Part shown: positions 54,513-64,000 of the stretch, piece by piece | Position numbering within the stretch: position 1 is the first letter of the stretch | Layout: every line of letters begins with the position of its first letter | Assembly: GCA_026993785.1 (NCBI GenBank) | Contig: JALWRZ010000002.1 | Coordinates: forward strand, 1 to 64,000 | Length of the DNA stretch: 64,000 nt | Direction: 5' to 3' | Origin: DHVE2 group archaeon | GTDB lineage: Archaea; Thermoplasmatota; Thermoplasmata; Thermoplasmatales; Aciduliprofundaceae | Made by a program: the position numbers and the translations under genes | Notes under the pieces: generated by a model | Told to the model about the DNA's origin: nothing | Databases searched by the model: none | The model's input: only the letters and a program-made list of their open reading frames with translations

Positions 54513-55324
54513 TCCAACACCCCCTGAACCTCATGGGGCTTCTCTATAAAGCGGAGGGCTTTGTTAAGGGAGAAAACGGGACCGTCGCGACATACATAGA
54601 CACCACCAACAGCACAGTGTCCGCAGATTCCTATTCCGCATTTCATATTTCTCTCCAGGGATAGATAAATCTCACTGGGCGGGAATCCAAGCTCTATGAG
54701 CACCATGGAGGTATACTTCATCATTATGGGTGGGCCACACATGAGGGTGATGGTATCGCTGCGGTGCTTTATCTTATCACATAAAGTGGTTACGACGCCC
54801 ACATGCCCCTTCCAACCTTCCTCGGGCTCATCCACGGTGAGAAGAAGATCCATAAATTTCTCCCACTCCCTGAATTTATATTTGAAGAGCATAAGTGAAG
54901 GTCTCCTGGCCCCATAGAGCAGGGTAACCATCTTAAACTCTTCACGGTGCCTGCAAACATACTCTACCACCGGTTTGAGAGGAGCGAGACCTATACCTCC
55001 AGCCACAATTAGCAGGTTTTTACCCTTTGCCTTCTCCAAGGGCCATCCGTTGCCAAAGGGACCTCGTATACCCACGTAATCTCCCGCCTTCATCCTGTGA
55101 ATTCTGTTGGTTACATTTCCAACGGCTCTTATTGTGAGGTCCAGGTATCCATCACCACCTCCTGAGATGGAAATCGGCGCCTCACCGTAGCCGAAAACAC
55201 TGAGCTCTACAAATTGTCCAGGGTTAAAGAGAAGATGAGTTGCTATTCTAAAGGTCTTCGTATCACAAGTTTCTTCAATTACCTCTCTTATGGGCACAAC
55301 CTCCGGAAGATATGGGTTTCTCAT
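54509..55324 (-). CDS. hydG: Sulfhydrogenase gamma subunit (FAD / NAD(P) reductase)
   Basis: About 271 residues. FAD-binding beta barrel (GQFVELSVFGYGEAP), NAD(P)-binding domain (VAGGIGLAPLKP) and a C-terminal [2Fe-2S] region KCGIGICGHC with YVCRDGP. It passes electrons between NADPH and the clusters of the beta and delta subunits. The ATG at 55324 overlaps the beta stop and follows GGAGG; upstream in-frame codons are rejected. Confidence 0.94.
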   Translation of the reverse strand: MRNPYLPEVVPIREVIEETCDTKTFRIATHLLFNPGQFVELSVFGYGEAPISISGGGDGYLDLTIRAVGNVTNRIHRMKAGDYVGIRGPFGNGWPLEKAKGKNLLIVAGGIGLAPLKPVVEYVCRHREEFKMVTLLYGARRPSLMLFKYKFREWEKFMDLLLTVDEPEEGWKGHVGVVTTLCDKIKHRSDTITLMCGPPIMMKYTSMVLIELGFPPSEIYLSLERNMKCGIGICGHCAVGGVYVCRDGPVFSLNKALRFIEKPHEVQGVLD

Positions 55325-56343
55325 TCCACCAACCTCCTTAATACCTCCCGCAGATTTATCCCGGCTGGACATACCTCCGTGCATCTTCCGCAACCAGTGC
55401 ACGCGTAAACCCCATATCTCATCACTGGAAATACAAATTTATCATAGACACGGTATCTCACCCTGGCGTGCTTCTCTTTTCTAAAATTCTCCGCAGAAGT
55501 TTTGGCGTATTCGTAGAGATGACAGGAGTCCCACACCCTAATCCTGTAACCCTCACTGCCATCAAAGCTCGGAATATCCCGGACATCGAAGCAGTGACAG
55601 GTGGGACAGACAAAATTGCATTTTCCGCAGCATAAACAGATCTCTCCAAGCTCTCTCCATATCTCATCCTGACTCTTCTTCTTAATCTCCTGAGAGCATC
55701 TCTTCACCTCGCATAGATCTATTCTTGTTCTTCTCTCTATCTCAAACTGCACCTTCTCTATCCTTCTTTTCTTTTTCCTCAAATCCTCAGGACTTGCTTC
55801 CTGGAAAAAGCCGAGAGAGATAAGCTCTTTACCGATATCACTTCCTACATCCACAAAGTAATGGGTGCCGATATCTGTGAACCAAAGATCATAACCGTCT
55901 TCGGGAACCATACCGCCAAAGGCGCTGCAGAAACATGATTCCCGGGGATAGTCGCAGCTAATGCCTATTATGATGGTATTTTTTCTCCTCTTTTCATAAT
56001 AGGGGTCAGAAAATTCACCCCTCATATACATATCCAATATTTTGAGGGATCTAATATCGCATCCTCTGGCACCAAAGATCACCTTCTTTTCCTCCCCATC
56101 AAGATAATCCTCAAGCTCATAACCCATTTCACCTCTTTTCCATCTGAAAAATTTTTGTTTGGGCGGGAAAAATATTGACTTAAGTGATATGTCCGTTCTG
56201 TTGGGAAGAAAGCATATGGAAGTTAAATCCTCAATCTTCTCAAATTTGGTGACTCCATTGCTGGTTGGTGCGTAAAGCGTATACTCTTCCTTCAACGCGG
56301 CCAGGAACTCGTTTATTCTGTTTTTCGCAATCTTTAGCATCAT
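55321..56343 (-). CDS. hydB: Sulfhydrogenase beta subunit (ferredoxin-like)
   Basis: About 340 residues. CxxCxxxCP-type cluster motifs lie near the C-terminus: CLCCGKCNFVCPTC and CTGCGRCTEVCPAG, and an upstream FGARGCDIRSL motif. It starts the hydB-hydG-hydD-hydA order known from Pyrococcus furiosus. The ATG at 56343 is five bases after GGTGA; an in-frame ATG at 56373 is less likely. Confidence 0.92.
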   Translation of the reverse strand: MMLKIAKNRINEFLAALKEEYTLYAPTSNGVTKFEKIEDLTSICFLPNRTDISLKSIFFPPKQKFFRWKRGEMGYELEDYLDGEEKKVIFGARGCDIRSLKILDMYMRGEFSDPYYEKRRKNTIIIGISCDYPRESCFCSAFGGMVPEDGYDLWFTDIGTHYFVDVGSDIGKELISLGFFQEASPEDLRKKKRRIEKVQFEIERRTRIDLCEVKRCSQEIKKKSQDEIWRELGEICLCCGKCNFVCPTCHCFDVRDIPSFDGSEGYRIRVWDSCHLYEYAKTSAENFRKEKHARVRYRVYDKFVFPVMRYGVYACTGCGRCTEVCPAGINLREVLRRLVE

Positions 56344-56373
56344 AATCGTCACCATTTTCACTAATTTCATCAT

Positions 56374-56521
56374 GATTATCTCTTTTTTCTTAATAAATCT
56401 TTCTGAAATTATTCGTGGTTCGGGAAAAATAGCTTTTAAAAAGGATTTTAGTATTCCCCACAGTGCTTCACCAAAATAAAATAAAAGCGAAGATTAAAAT
56501 TTTACCAGAAAAATTAAAAAA
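56374..56521. promoter_or_regulatory. Spacer between nfn and hydrogenase operons
   Basis: AT-rich; includes T-rich sequence after nfnB and TTATTAAG-like TATA candidates before hydB. No gene seen. Confidence 0.3.
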
Positions 56522-57952
<1,431 letters not shown>

Positions 57953-58783
57953 TTAACGCACCCCCTTCACATATCTATCCAGAGCAATCTTCTCCTCCGG
58001 CCTGTATTCCACCAGCCTGCTCATGAGCTCGTCGAAATCCACCTGATGTGCATCGAAATCTGGGCCGTCAACGCATGCGAATTTAATTTCCCCACCCACA
58101 GTTACACGGCATGCACCGCACATACCTGTACCATCAACCATTATGGGGTTGAGGCTCGCATCCGTCTTTATACCATATTCCTTTGTTATTTTTGCTATCA
58201 GCTTCATCATTATAACAGGACCTACCGTGAAAACATAATCTGCCTTCCCACCCTTCTCAAGATACTCCTTAAGAACATCTGTGGTGAAGCCTTTGCGAAC
58301 ATAGCTCCCATCATCAGTGGTGATAAGCAACTCATCGCTTACCTTCCTGAACTCGTCCTCAAGAATCACGTACTGCTTGCTTCTAAACCCTATAATACTC
58401 ACCACATGGTTGCCCGCATCTTTAAGTGCTTTTGTAACTGCGTATCCTATGGGAGCACCAACACCTCCGCTAACTATAACAGCGGTGCCGTAATTCTCAA
58501 TATGCGTCGGCTTGCCCAAAGGACCCACGATGTCCATTATTTTATCTCCTGGGTCGTAGCTTCCCAGCTCATAGGTAGTCTTTCCAACCTCTTGAAACAC
58601 CAGCTCTATGGACCCTTCCTCCTTGCTCCATTTGAAAAGGGTCAGAGGAATTCGCTCTCCTCGCTCATGCAGTCTAAGCACAATAAATTGTCCGGCATGG
58701 GCACTTCTTGCCACCAGCGGCGCATGAACCCTGATCCACTTGATATTTGGAGCCAGAATTTTCTTATCCAGTATTTCAAACAT
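57953..58783 (-). CDS. nfnA: NfnA / SudB-type small subunit
   Basis: 276 residues. FAD domain (GQFIVLRLHERGERIPLT), NAD-binding VSGGVGAPIGYA near residue 104, and [2Fe-2S] cluster CGACRVTVGGEIKFAC near 222. Its stop is directly followed by the nfnB ATG. Together they balance NADPH made by glutamate dehydrogenase and the hydrogenase. Confidence 0.9.
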   Translation of the reverse strand: MFEILDKKILAPNIKWIRVHAPLVARSAHAGQFIVLRLHERGERIPLTLFKWSKEEGSIELVFQEVGKTTYELGSYDPGDKIMDIVGPLGKPTHIENYGTAVIVSGGVGAPIGYAVTKALKDAGNHVVSIIGFRSKQYVILEDEFRKVSDELLITTDDGSYVRKGFTTDVLKEYLEKGGKADYVFTVGPVIMMKLIAKITKEYGIKTDASLNPIMVDGTGMCGACRVTVGGEIKFACVDGPDFDAHQVDFDELMSRLVEYRPEEKIALDRYVKGVR

Positions 58784-58927
58784 AGGGCATCAATGGGGAA
58801 TTGCAAGGGTGGATTTAATAATTTCCCAAAAGAAGGCATACCTAATTCAATGATGTAGCGAACAAATCACGCTCTTCCGCAATCTTTATTTACATTTATT
58901 CGCATAATCTTTTTAAAAGGTGAGGGA

Positions 58928-59503
58928 ATGAATGGTGAAGAGAAGGAGGAAAGATACGAGAAATTGTTTGAGGAGGAGCATGAAAGAGATGCTGCCTATG
59001 AGGAGATAAAAGCTGTAACCAGAAAGGAGGCATATGAGGAGAAGGATAGGCTAGCTAGATATAAGGAAGCAGCCAAACTTAGAAAGAAGGCAGCTGAATT
59101 CAAGAGGAAAGCGGCAATGTTTTACAGCAGATACAAGAGGGAAATGCAGAAGGTGGCAAAATATCAGGCTGAGAAGGCCAAGTATAAGGAGAAGGAGAAT
59201 ATAGAAAAGGCAAAGATAAGAGAGTTGAAGAGAAAAATAGAGGGTTACCAGGATGCCCTCAAATCCACCTCATCATTAAAAAAATCAGAGGAGCTCCGGG
59301 CAAAGATAGCAAAGCTCCAGACCAAAATTTCCGGGGTGCAATCTAAGATAAGCATGTGGAGGCAGAAACAGGCTCAGGTTGTAGAGAAAATGGCAGAGTA
59401 CAAAGCAAGAGCCGCCGAGTATTATGAGAAATACAAAACATACGAGGAGGAAGCTGCCAGTTTCTTAAAAAGCGCAGAGGTTCTGGAAAACAGAGAAGGC
59501 TAA
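58928..59503 (+). CDS. Lys/Glu-rich coiled-coil protein
   Basis: 191 residues, helical throughout, with repeated KYKEAAKLRKKAAEFKRKAAMF-like heptads and few hydrophobics. No family recognised. AAGGTGAGGGA precedes the ATG. It converges on the SAM hydrolase gene with a four-base overlap. Its composition resembles archaeal chromatin- or S-layer-associated coiled coils, but that is a guess. Confidence 0.68.
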   Translation: MNGEEKEERYEKLFEEEHERDAAYEEIKAVTRKEAYEEKDRLARYKEAAKLRKKAAEFKRKAAMFYSRYKREMQKVAKYQAEKAKYKEKENIEKAKIRELKRKIEGYQDALKSTSSLKKSEELRAKIAKLQTKISGVQSKISMWRQKQAQVVEKMAEYKARAAEYYEKYKTYEEEAASFLKSAEVLENREG

Positions 59504-60231
59504 TAAAGGGCAACTTTTATTCTATCCCCTGGCTTCAGCTTAAGAATCTCCTGTGCGGAACCCATGTTAACTCCAAATTCTAGGAGTCCTTCGCTGTTGA
59601 TAAGCGCTATCAGTTCACCTTTTCTTGCCAGACCATATGCCCTCTTAAATGGGATTTCTTTCTTATTGAGAATAATCTTATTTGGATTACCTACCATCTC
59701 CTTCGGAATATTGGTTATCACATTCCCGAAATGATCCACATGGATTATCTCGCCCCTTATTGCATCTCCTTCCCTTTCCGGCTTTTGATAGGGAAATGTT
59801 ATAAAGGAATCAATCTCCCTTAGGAAATCTTTCTGACCCATATCTATTCTAGCAGCAGCCGGCGCAAAGATATCTCTTCCATGGAAAGTTGCACTTCTAG
59901 CCGGAAGTTCTATCTCATATACCTTTTCCACCTCTCCCTGAATCAAGGTGAGTATCCCATTATCTGGACCAACGAACCATCCATGCTTTAATTTCGCTGC
60001 AATTCCCTTTCTGGCGGTGCCCACTCCTGGATCTACCACAAATACATGAATAGCGTTTCCAAAGTAAGGATAGATGCATCGCAGTACATAGGCAGCATGC
60101 ATTATGGAATGCCTTTGGATACCATGGGTTATATCAACTATCTTTGCATCCGGGTTTATGCCGTATATCACGGCTTTCATAACCGCCACATAGTGATCCT
60201 CATAGCCAAAATCCGTGCTCAAGGTAATCAT
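59500..60231 (-). CDS. SAM hydroxide adenosyltransferase (DUF62 family)
   Basis: 243 residues. Begins ITLSTDFGYEDHYVA, then VVDPGVGTAR near residue 64, GPDNG near 87, FHGRDIFAPAAA near 114 and HVDHFGNVITNI near 164. The family hydrolyses S-adenosylmethionine to adenosine and methionine. The ATG shares one base with the acylphosphatase stop (TAATG). Confidence 0.92.
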   Translation of the reverse strand: MITLSTDFGYEDHYVAVMKAVIYGINPDAKIVDITHGIQRHSIMHAAYVLRCIYPYFGNAIHVFVVDPGVGTARKGIAAKLKHGWFVGPDNGILTLIQGEVEKVYEIELPARSATFHGRDIFAPAAARIDMGQKDFLREIDSFITFPYQKPEREGDAIRGEIIHVDHFGNVITNIPKEMVGNPNKIILNKKEIPFKRAYGLARKGELIALINSEGLLEFGVNMGSAQEILKLKPGDRIKVALY

Positions 60232-60506
60232 TAATACCTCACCCTGAAATCCTTGTAGCCTTCAGGTTCCTCGTATCTCACTTCAACATCATCCACCCGG
60301 GCATAGGGATGCTTGTAACGGCATAGATAAATGAGCTTCTCTACTTTATCTCTTGGCCCCTCAAAAACCGCCTCAACCCTTCCATCTGGGAGATTCCTTA
60401 CCCAGCCTTTAACACCCAGCTTAATCGCGTTCTCTCTGGTGAATGCCCGGAAAAATACCCCCTGAACTCTGCCAGAAAAGAAGACATGGGCCTTTACCAC
60501 ATCCAT
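60231..60506 (-). CDS. acyP: Acylphosphatase
   Basis: 91 residues. Catalytic loop SGRVQGVFFRAF (Arg) and the GWVRNLPDGRVEA strand with Asn. Hydrolyses acyl phosphates such as carbamoyl or 1,3-bisphosphoglycerate. TTTTTAAATATC about 27 bases upstream is its TATA box and abuts repeat copy B. Confidence 0.93.
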   Translation of the reverse strand: MDVVKAHVFFSGRVQGVFFRAFTRENAIKLGVKGWVRNLPDGRVEAVFEGPRDKVEKLIYLCRYKHPYARVDDVEVRYEEPEGYKDFRVRY

Positions 60507-60540
60507 ATTTCAGCTATCACCCTTCGATATTTAAAAATTT

Positions 60541-60781
60541 CCTCACGAAGGGGGCTGACGCCCCCTTTCTAAACCCCCTAAAGATAAAGGAGAGGGGTAG
60601 AGGGGAGAACGAGCAAGCAGCGAAGCGAGTTGCGAGCCAGCCCTGAAAAGGGCGTAGCGTAGGGTCTCCCTCGTGGGGAACCCGCTGGTGGTTCTCAGGG
60701 TCGCAGGAGGGAATGGGAACCCGCTGGTGGTTCTCAGGGTCGCAGGAGGGAATGGGAACCCGCTGGTGGTTCCCATTAGCA
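60541..60781 (-). repeat. Dispersed GC-rich hairpin repeat, copy B
   Basis: Fills the space between the divergent acyP and ftsZ1 TATA boxes. It shares blocks with 25384-25590 in inverse orientation: GCTAATGGGAACCACC, CGGGTTCCC, CCTCCTGC, TTTATCTTTA, and TTTAGAAAGGGGGC. It has an extra AGCGAAGCG-containing palindromic segment (60613-60640) and GGGGGC-TGAC-GCCCCC (60549-60564). Confidence 0.8.
60676..60776 (+). repeat. 39-base tandem repeat, two full copies and one partial
   Basis: Units start at 60676, 60715 and 60754, each beginning GGGAACCCGCTGGTGGTTC. The first two are identical over 39 bases; the third ends after the hairpin with CCCAT. Confidence 0.95.
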
Positions 60782-60837
60782 AAACTTTTATATTAGCCCT
60801 TGCTTTAATCCTCACAGAGATTTAAAAAGGTGATTTT

Positions 60838-61929
60838 ATGAAATCGCTGGTTAAGGAAGTACTTTCCAAGGCGGAGGTTCGGGAAACGCCTGCGGAGCCT
60901 ACAATCAGGGCACCTGAAGATGAGGAGCTACTCCAGCTGCTGCAAAAGCTCAAAACGAATATAAAGGTAGTTGGTTGTGGAGGAGCAGGAAGTAATACAA
61001 TCACGAGAATAATGGAGGAAGGAATAGTAGATGTTGAATTAATAGCGGCTAACACGGATGCTCAGCATCTTTTAATAACCCATGCTCATCGCAAGATTCT
61101 TCTGGGTAAGAGAATAACCCGCGGATTAGGGGCAGGAGCACTTCCCCAGGTTGGTGAAGAGGCTGCAAGGGAGGTAGAGGATAGAATACGTGAGGTTTTG
61201 CAAGGTGCGGATATTGTGTTTATAACCTGTGGATTAGGTGGCGGAACCGGTACAGGGAGCGCACCTGTAGTGGCACAGATCGCCAAGGAACTGGGTGCAC
61301 TTACTATAGCGATTTGCACATTGCCCTTTAAGGCTGAGGGAAGAATGAGGGAAGAGAATGCCATGTGGGGTCTTGAAAAGCTCAAACAGTATGTGGATAC
61401 CGTGATAACGATACCCAATGATAAACTTCTTGAATTGGTACCGAGATTGCCCCTTAATCTGGCCTTCAAGGTGGCGGATGAAATACTTATGCGGGCTATA
61501 AAGGGCCTTGCGGAGATGATTACCAAGCCAGGTTTGGTGAATCTCGATTTCAATGACCTTAAGACTATTATGAAAGGTGGAGGCGTAGCGATGATAGGTC
61601 TGGGAGAGAGCGACTCTGAAAATCGGGCTGAAGATGCAATAAAAGAAGCGCTCAGTTCTCCGCTCATAGAGGCAGATATTAGCGAGGCTACAGGCGCCCT
61701 AATTAATGTTGTGGGCGGAGAAAATATGACTGTGAGGGAGGCAGAGAGCGTTGCAGAGTATGTTCAATCAAGGATAAGCAAGGGCGCCCGCATAATATGG
61801 GGCGCCTCTATAGATCCCTCCTTGGGCAATACACTGCGGGTGATGGTGGTCATAACAGGGGTAAAGTCCCCGTATATTCAGGGTTTGGAAAGTATTGAAA
61901 GAACCAAGGAGATTGAAGTAATAAAGTGA
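60838..61929 (+). CDS. ftsZ1: Cell-division GTPase FtsZ1
   Basis: 363 residues. GTP-binding [12 protein letters not shown] near residue 140, NTDAQHL near 68, [11 protein letters not shown] near 42 and [11 protein letters not shown] near 318. It is followed by secE, spt5, rpl11 and rpl1, the context that marks FtsZ1 in euryarchaea. GGTGATTTT precedes the ATG, and TTTTATATTAGCC upstream is the TATA box. About 60 percent similar by eye to the second FtsZ at 28212. Confidence 0.95.
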   Translation: MKSLVKEVLSKAEVRETPAEPTIRAPEDEELLQLLQKLKTNIKVVGCGGAGSNTITRIMEEGIVDVELIAANTDAQHLLITHAHRKILLGKRITRGLGAGALPQVGEEAAREVEDRIREVLQGADIVFITCGLGGGTGTGSAPVVAQIAKELGALTIAICTLPFKAEGRMREENAMWGLEKLKQYVDTVITIPNDKLLELVPRLPLNLAFKVADEILMRAIKGLAEMITKPGLVNLDFNDLKTIMKGGGVAMIGLGESDSENRAEDAIKEALSSPLIEADISEATGALINVVGGENMTVREAESVAEYVQSRISKGARIIWGASIDPSLGNTLRVMVVITGVKSPYIQGLESIERTKEIEVIK

Positions 61930-61942
61930 AGGGTGTATGAAA

Positions 61943-62176
61943 ATGAAGCTCATTGATAAAAGCGACGAACTGCAGAAACGGGTAGAAAATTGGATTCACG
62001 GGTTTGGCAAGGGAAGATATTCCAGGATACTTAAGATGGCCAGGAAACCTACTGCGGAAGAATATGGCAAAGTGCTGGCAATTACAGGAGCTGGAATAAT
62101 AATAATTGGGGGCATAGGGTTCCTCATCTATTATATTTTGTCGGTCTGGCTCAATATTAATCATGTGGTTCCCTGA
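61943..62176 (+). CDS. secE: Preprotein translocase subunit SecE (Sec61 gamma)
   Basis: 77 residues: an amphipathic N-terminal helix (RILKMARKPTAEEY) and one membrane helix (ITGAGIIIIGGIGFLIYYIL). Completes the SecYE channel. The ATG at 61943 lies seven bases after GGTG; an ATG two codons earlier overlaps that site. Confidence 0.9.
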   Translation: MKLIDKSDELQKRVENWIHGFGKGRYSRILKMARKPTAEEYGKVLAITGAGIIIIGGIGFLIYYILSVWLNINHVVP

Positions 62177-62186
62177 GGAGATTGAA

Positions 62187-63023
62187 ATGATTGAAGTCAC
62201 AATAAACCAGGAAGATTTTAGAATTCCTGCAGGAAGAATAGCAGAAATTGTGGTTGTGATCTCCAACAAGGGTGAAAAGAAGGAGGAGGTCACCTTTAGG
62301 ATTCTCTCCTCACTGGAGATGAGGGATGCATCCCTTGAATGGAGCATTAGTATAACAGGCGTGAAAAAAGAGGAACAGAAACTTTTAGTGACGAAGGAGG
62401 AGAATACCCAGCTGGAATATAAGATAGATGTGCCGGCTCATCGCAGAAAGGAGATTTATGTAACTATAACATCTCCAAGAGCTTCGGAAATAGGAGATGT
62501 TGGACATTTTAAATTTGAGGTGATACATTCTGAAGGACTATGGGCAAAGGAGGTAAAGATAAGGATAGAATCCGCCATAGTTGCTGTCAAAACAACTATC
62601 GGACAGGAGATAAAGGTAGCCCGAGATATAGGACTTAAATCTAAGATTCACGGATGGAAGGAGATATACGCAGTTCTTGCACCCTACAATCTCAAGGGCT
62701 ATGTTTTCGTGGAGACTTCCCGACCTGACAAGGTTCTCTCCCTCATAAGGGGGATAAAGGATGCCAAGGGCGTGGTAAGAGGCGAGATGCATATAGAAGA
62801 GATAAAGCATTATCTCACGCCCACACCTACCATTCATCGCATTTCCGTGGGTGATATAGTGGAGCTTGTGGAAGGCCCGTTCAAGGGTGAGCATGCCAAG
62901 GTAATACAGATTGATGAAACTAAGGACGAAATAACTGTGGAGCTGTTTGCGGCAATGGTTCCCATACCCATAACCGTAAAGGCCGAGGCTGTAAGACTCC
63001 TTGAAAAAGAGGAAGGTGAGTAA
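62187..63023 (+). CDS. spt5: Transcription elongation factor Spt5 with extra N-terminal domain
   Basis: About 279 residues, roughly twice the usual archaeal length. Residues 130-212 form the NGN domain ([26 protein letters not shown]) that binds RNA polymerase, and 222-277 the KOW domain ([18 protein letters not shown]). Residues 1-125 are an extra beta-rich, Ig-like domain ([30 protein letters not shown]). The ATG at 62187 follows GGAGATTGAA; an ATG at 62163 overlaps secE. Confidence 0.9.
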   Translation: MIEVTINQEDFRIPAGRIAEIVVVISNKGEKKEEVTFRILSSLEMRDASLEWSISITGVKKEEQKLLVTKEENTQLEYKIDVPAHRRKEIYVTITSPRASEIGDVGHFKFEVIHSEGLWAKEVKIRIESAIVAVKTTIGQEIKVARDIGLKSKIHGWKEIYAVLAPYNLKGYVFVETSRPDKVLSLIRGIKDAKGVVRGEMHIEEIKHYLTPTPTIHRISVGDIVELVEGPFKGEHAKVIQIDETKDEITVELFAAMVPIPITVKAEAVRLLEKEEGE

Positions 63024-63025
63024 AA

Positions 63026-63502
63026 ATGGGACAGAAAATTGAGGTACTTGTAGAAGGTGGAAAAGCCACACCTGGCCCGCCTCTGGGTCCGGCACTGGGT
63101 CCCATGGGTGTAAATGTAGCGCAGGTGGTGAAGGTAATAAACGAGAAAACAAAGGCATACGCTGGAATGCAGGTTCCTGTGATTGTGGATGTGGATCCCA
63201 AAACCAAGGAATTCACAGTGACCGTTGGAACACCGCCAACTTCGGCGCTCATAAAGAAGGAGCTGGGAATTGATAAGGGTTCTGGAGATGCCAGAAAAAA
63301 CAAGGTTGGAGATTTGACCATAGAGCAGGTGATAAAGATAGCCAGGATGAAGAGAGAGAACTCGCTGTCCTACGATTTGAGAGGCGTTGTTCTGGAAGTT
63401 CTGGGTACCTGCGTTTCCATGGGAGTCACGGTGGAGGGAAAAGATCCCCGAGAGGTGCAAAAGCTTATAAAGGAGAACGAAATCACCATCCCAGAAGAGT
63501 AA
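63026..63502 (+). CDS. rpl11: Ribosomal protein L11
   Basis: 158 residues. Starts [20 protein letters not shown] and continues [16 protein letters not shown], the family signature; the C-terminal RNA-binding part ends [16 protein letters not shown]. Binds the GTPase-centre RNA of 23S rRNA. GGTG lies seven bases before the ATG. Confidence 0.97.
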   Translation: MGQKIEVLVEGGKATPGPPLGPALGPMGVNVAQVVKVINEKTKAYAGMQVPVIVDVDPKTKEFTVTVGTPPTSALIKKELGIDKGSGDARKNKVGDLTIEQVIKIARMKRENSLSYDLRGVVLEVLGTCVSMGVTVEGKDPREVQKLIKENEITIPEE

Positions 63503-63509
63503 ATGATGA

Positions 63510-63544
63510 CTTGTAGGAGAGCCGGAAGGCTCGCTTACTACAAG
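63510..63544 (+). promoter_or_regulatory. mRNA hairpin before rpl1, candidate L1 autoregulatory site
   Basis: CTTGTAG pairs with CTACAAG, and GAGCC-GGAA-GGCTC forms an upper stem, leaving an uneven internal loop (GA opposite GCTTA). The outer stem ends inside the AAGGAGGTG site of rpl1. Archaeal L1 is known to repress its own mRNA through a copy of its rRNA binding site, which has two stems and an asymmetric loop. Confidence 0.5.
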
Positions 63545-63555
63545 GAGGTGTTTAA

Positions 63556-64000
63556 TTGCGTGAAAATATAATCGCCGCAGTAAAGGAAGCGATAGAGAAG
63601 TCGAAGGAAAGAAGGTTTTTGGAAAGTGTAGATTTGGCGATAAATCTGAAAGATGTTGATCTTAGCATTCCCAAGAATAGGATTAATGAGGAGGTAATCT
63701 TACCCCATGGGAGGGGCAAGGAAATAAAGATTGGGGTGTTTGCCTCTGGAGAGACTGCACTTAAAGCCAAGGAATGCGCGGATCTAGTTATTCCACCGGA
63801 GGAGATTGATAAGCTCGCGGAGGATAAGAGAAAGGCGAGAAAAATAGCCAACGAATACGATTTCTTTCTGGCCGAAGCGCCCCTAATGGCTAAGATAGGT
63901 AAGAGCTTAGGCGTCATTCTTGGTCCAAGGGGTAAGATGCCCAAGCCGATACCGCCGGGCGGTGATCCCTGCCCCCTAGTGAATAATTTAAAGAAGACAG
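63556..64000 (+). CDS. rpl1: Ribosomal protein L1, 3' end beyond window
   Basis: 148 codons visible. The start is a TTG five bases after GGAGGTG; no other in-frame start fits. It reads RENIIAAVKEAIEKSKERRF, then LPHGRGKEIKIGVFA and GPRGKMPKPIPPGGD, all typical of L1. It binds the L1 stalk of 23S rRNA and is a likely repressor of this operon. Confidence 0.93.
   Translation, partial: MRENIIAAVKEAIEKSKERRFLESVDLAINLKDVDLSIPKNRINEEVILPHGRGKEIKIGVFASGETALKAKECADLVIPPEEIDKLAEDKRKARKIANEYDFFLAEAPLMAKIGKSLGVILGPRGKMPKPIPPGGDPCPLVNNLKKT

Noticed and set aside
60676-60776. CRISPR array
   Set aside because: Units are tandem without unique spacers, and no cas gene is present.
60543-60815. Minus-strand frame with repeated TTSGFPFPPATLR units
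   Set aside because: It is the translation of the 39-base tandem repeat (39 is a multiple of three), not a protein gene.

Overview
The window reads as chromosome of a euryarchaeon of the Thermoplasmatota, most likely Aciduliprofundum or a close relative (inference from gene content, not from a search). Archaeal hallmarks are TIP49, aEF-1beta, RNA polymerase subunit L, Spt5, deoxyhypusine synthase, archease, the KEOPS subunit Cgi121, membrane-bound LonB, two FtsZ paralogues, TATA boxes about 25 bases before many start codons, and a tRNA-Gln with a bulge-helix-bulge intron. The metabolic genes suit a peptide fermenter: secreted papain-like protease, NADP-type glutamate dehydrogenase, aminotransferases, threonine dehydratase, carbamate kinase, a four-subunit group 3b sulfhydrogenase and an NfnAB-type ferredoxin:NADP oxidoreductase.

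Layout. 1-3.3 kb: two translationally coupled, related surface or secreted proteins; the second is a long signal-peptide and PKD protein cut by the window edge. 3.5-8.2 kb: UDP-GlcNAc genes glmM, glmS and a GlmU-like enzyme. 8.3-13.1 kb: PAP2 phosphatase, TauE transporter, acetyltransferase, TIP49, gdhA. 13.2-25.3 kb: tRNA-Gln, amino-acid enzymes, a Cas4-like Fe-S nuclease fold, prepilin peptidase, CBS protein, tyrS-dhs, arcC, initiator tRNA-Met, htpX, aEF-1beta. 25.4-34.9 kb: a dispersed repeat, tRNA-Ala, membrane proteins, an ftsZ with a coiled-coil partner, the large protease, archease. 35-39.3 kb: a heterodimeric ABC exporter, then a fluoride-riboswitch-like RNA in front of two small coiled-coil genes. 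39.3-49.7 kb: polyprenol-kinase-like protein, bacterial-type tgt, lonB-cgi121, rpoL, smc-scpA, and a membrane protein sharing operator-like repeats with smc. 49.7-60.5 kb: ABC-2 exporter, MobA-like protein, hydrogenase operon, nfn pair, SAM hydrolase and acylphosphatase. 60.5-64 kb: second copy of the dispersed repeat, then ftsZ1-secE-spt5-rpl11-rpl1.

Two modes of translation start are visible. Promoter-proximal genes often have a TATA box 22-30 bases before the start codon and no Shine-Dalgarno (leaderless). Genes inside operons mostly have GGTG-type Shine-Dalgarno sites or ATGA/GTGA overlaps. I used this rule to choose starts.

The most notable item is the fluoride aptamer fold at 38486-38540. 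Every helix of the known crcB motif can be drawn, yet it controls two uncharacterised coiled-coil genes and no transporter. Also notable are a GC-rich hairpin repeat family lying directly beside housekeeping promoters, an Ig-like domain split by a duplicated module in the big protease, operator-like palindromes at the smc promoter, and an Spt5 with an extra N-terminal beta-rich domain.
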